A stretch of 7,873 nucleotides of DNA, from the NCBI GenBank assembly GCA_031267455.1, contig JAIRZC010000195.1:1-7873 (forward strand), read 5' to 3'. The position numbers and the translations under genes were made by a program. Below the pieces are notes generated by a model, which was given only the letters and a program-made list of their open reading frames with translations, had not been told where the DNA came from and did no database searches. Shown here piece after piece: positions 6,588 to 7,873 of this stretch. Numbering within the stretch: the first letter of the stretch is position 1; every line of letters starts with the position of its first letter. This stretch comes from Accumulibacter sp. GTDB taxonomy: Bacteria; Pseudomonadota; Gammaproteobacteria; Burkholderiales; Rhodocyclaceae.

Positions 6588-6617
6588 ATTATCCCCCGTA
6601 AAGGGGGGGGGTTCCAA
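6588..6617 (-). promoter_or_regulatory. Candidate sigma70 promoter with C9 tract in its spacer
   Basis: On the minus strand, TTGGAA (6617-6612, 4 of 6 to TTGACA) and GATAAT (6593-6588, 5 of 6 to TATAAT) are separated by 18 bases. The spacer begins with nine consecutive C residues (6611-6603). It points towards the PilZ-like gene. It is a moderate match, found by eye. Confidence 0.35.
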
Positions 6618-6618
6618 C

Positions 6619-6633
6619 CGGAAAGTGTTTCCG
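6619..6633 (-). repeat. Inverted repeat just after the oxidoreductase stop
   Basis: CGGAAA and TTTCCG form a 6-bp stem with a 3-base loop, beginning 11 bases after the stop codon. No T-run follows on the minus strand, so an intrinsic terminator is not supported; it might stabilise the 3' end of the mRNA. Confidence 0.35.
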
Positions 6634-6644
6634 ATGAATAAAAT

Positions 6645-7873
6645 TCAAAGCAGGACGCGCTCGATTCCGCCATCGCCGGCTTTTCGGAGATAGTCCTCCA
6701 TCCAGTTTTTTCCGAGGCGTTGCCGGACGATTTCAATGACGATGTAGTCGGCGCGAAGTCCTGGCGCATTGTGGCGCGAAAGCCCCTGAAGGCAGGACGG
6801 ACAGGATGTCAAAAGGCGAATATCGCCCTTGTGGCCCCCGACGCGGCATTGGTCGATGCCTTTTTCGATCTCGCGCTGCTTGCGGTAGCGCAACTGGGTG
6901 GAGATATCGGGCCGCGTCACCGAAAGAGTCCCGGATTCGCCGCAGCAGCGTTCCAGCGGAACGATGTCTCGGCCAAGGAGCGCGCCGGCAACCTTGAAAC
7001 CCGGCTGCGTCTTCATTGGCGCATGGCAGGGTTCATGGTACATGTAGCGTGTCCTGTCCGCGGGGTCACCCTTGAGGATGACGCCTTTTTCAAGCAGGTA
7101 TTCGTGGATGTCCAGAAGGCGGCAACCCGGAAATATCTTGTCGAAGCGATATTCGAGCAATTGGTCCATGCAGGTGCCGCATGAGACGATCACGGTTCCA
7201 ATGTCAAGATAGTTCAGCGTGTTCGCCATTCGGTGGAAAAGCACGCGATTGTCGGTCGTGATCTTTCGTCCCTGCGCGGATTCGCCGGCGGCGGTCTGCG
7301 GGTAGCCGCAACACAGATAACCCGGCGGAAGCACCGTCTGGACGCCGATATCGTAAAGAATCGCCTGCGTCGCAAGCCCGACCTGTGAAAACAGGCGCTC
7401 CGAACCACAGCCGGGAAAATAGAATACCGCCTCGTTGACGCGGTCAGGCGCATTGAGCTTCTCAGGGTCGCGGATGACCGGAACGATCTTTTCGTCCTCG
7501 ATGCCGAGAAGCGCCCGCGACGTGTGGCGCGGAACACCTGGCAGCGGTCGGTTGACGAAATGAATGATTTGCGAGCGCAGGGTCGGCCGCTCGATCGTCG
7601 AGGGCGGACGACGCATCTGACCTTGGACGAGACGGAAGGACTTCGCCAAATGGTGCGCCCAGCGTTGTCCACGATAGCCCCACTCGATCATGAGCTTACG
7701 CATGATGCGGATATACGTCGCGTCCTTTGCGCTCAAAAAAGCGATTGCCGCCGCCTTGGCTGGAACGAATTTCTTCTTTCCCTGCTCGCGCAGGAAATTC
7801 CGCATGCAAACCGTGACATCGCCGAAATCGATATTGACCGGACAAGGTTTGGCGCATTTGTGGCAGATCGAGC
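6645..7873 (-). CDS. Fe-S oxidoreductase, C-terminal part with 4Fe-4S motif and two CCG domains (5' part beyond window)
   Basis: The frame runs open from the right edge for 408 residues and ends at TGA (6645-6647). It begins with CHKCAKPCP (3-11), a ferredoxin-type CxxCxxxCP motif that would ligate one 4Fe-4S cluster; the partner motif must lie upstream. Two cysteine-rich (CCG, heterodisulfide-reductase-like) domains follow: PGCG (153-156), CCG (187-189) and CGTC (231-234); then PCH (281-283), CCGE (309-312) and CPSC (357-360). This order is found in GlpC, glycolate oxidase GlcF and LutA/LldE, and at the C-terminus of large betaproteobacterial FAD/FMN-linked oxidoreductases (about 1,300 residues, DUF3683-type) that I recall near DUF971-ubiE. 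The latter is favoured by context, with electrons from a hydroxy-acid oxidation passing to the quinone pool, but the flavin domain is not visible. An internal ATG at 7803-7805 is not the real start, because the cysteine motif precedes it. Confidence 0.88.
   Translation of the reverse strand, partial: SICHKCAKPCPVNIDFGDVTVCMRNFLREQGKKKFVPAKAAAIAFLSAKDATYIRIMRKLMIEWGYRGQRWAHHLAKSFRLVQGQMRRPPSTIERPTLRSQIIHFVNRPLPGVPRHTSRALLGIEDEKIVPVIRDPEKLNAPDRVNEAVFYFPGCGSERLFSQVGLATQAILYDIGVQTVLPPGYLCCGYPQTAAGESAQGRKITTDNRVLFHRMANTLNYLDIGTVIVSCGTCMDQLLEYRFDKIFPGCRLLDIHEYLLEKGVILKGDPADRTRYMYHEPCHAPMKTQPGFKVAGALLGRDIVPLERCCGESGTLSVTRPDISTQLRYRKQREIEKGIDQCRVGGHKGDIRLLTSCPSCLQGLSRHNAPGLRADYIVIEIVRQRLGKNWMEDYLRKAGDGGIERVLL

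Larger units (their letters stand above)
6286..6644 (-). other. Intergenic region upstream of the PilZ-like gene
   Basis: This 359-base gap has no supportable gene. It contains an inverted repeat right after the oxidoreductase stop (CGGAAA 6619-6624, TTTCCG 6628-6633), a C5/G5 hairpin next to a G9 run (6593-6611), a candidate sigma70 promoter (6588-6617), and a small CGCGG-TTTT-CCGCG hairpin (6346-6359). If the promoter is real, the PilZ-like gene has a leader of nearly 300 bases. I recognise no riboswitch or small RNA in it. Confidence 0.5.

Noticed and set aside
6593..6607. C5/G5 hairpin as an intrinsic terminator for the oxidoreductase
   Set aside because: No T-run follows on the minus strand; the sequence fits better as part of a promoter spacer.

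Overview
The window comes from a Gram-negative, GC-rich bacterium, most likely a betaproteobacterium (Rhodocyclales/Burkholderiales-like). The reasons are the DUF971-ubiE gene pair, the large FAD/Fe-S oxidoreductase nearby, the periplasmic binding proteins with Sec signal peptides, and a PilZ-type protein. The lineage is inferred from gene content and style only. All seven supported genes lie on the minus strand, so transcription runs from right to left. The many long plus-strand reading frames are antisense shadows.

Right part (7873 down to 4660): the window opens inside the C-terminal part of a large oxidoreductase, with one ferredoxin-type CxxCxxxCP motif followed by two CCG cysteine-rich domains. 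After a 359-base gap, which holds a possible sigma70 promoter with a C9 tract in its spacer, comes a 541-residue protein with a PilZ-like C-terminal region.

Middle (4552 to 3387): a DUF971 protein is followed 8 bases later by ubiE, the C-methyltransferase of ubiquinone/menaquinone synthesis. The ubiE Shine-Dalgarno overlaps the DUF971 stop codon, so the two are probably translationally coupled.

Left part (3386 to 1): a transport cluster begins with a strong candidate -24/-12 (sigma54) promoter. It comprises two tandem branched-chain-amino-acid-type (LivJ/LivK-like) periplasmic binding proteins, about 80% identical to each other by hand count, then a livH-type permease cut by the left edge. 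A perfect 10-bp hairpin sits between the second binding protein and livH. livM, livG and livF would be expected just beyond the left edge.

I see no CRISPR array, tRNA, rRNA, insertion sequence or phage gene. The most interesting points are the sigma54 promoter on a duplicated-SBP transporter, the loss in both SBPs of three of the residues that hold the amino acid in LivJ (suggesting a non-standard ligand), and the homopolymer-containing promoter ahead of the PilZ-like gene. Nothing here is clearly a wholly new system.
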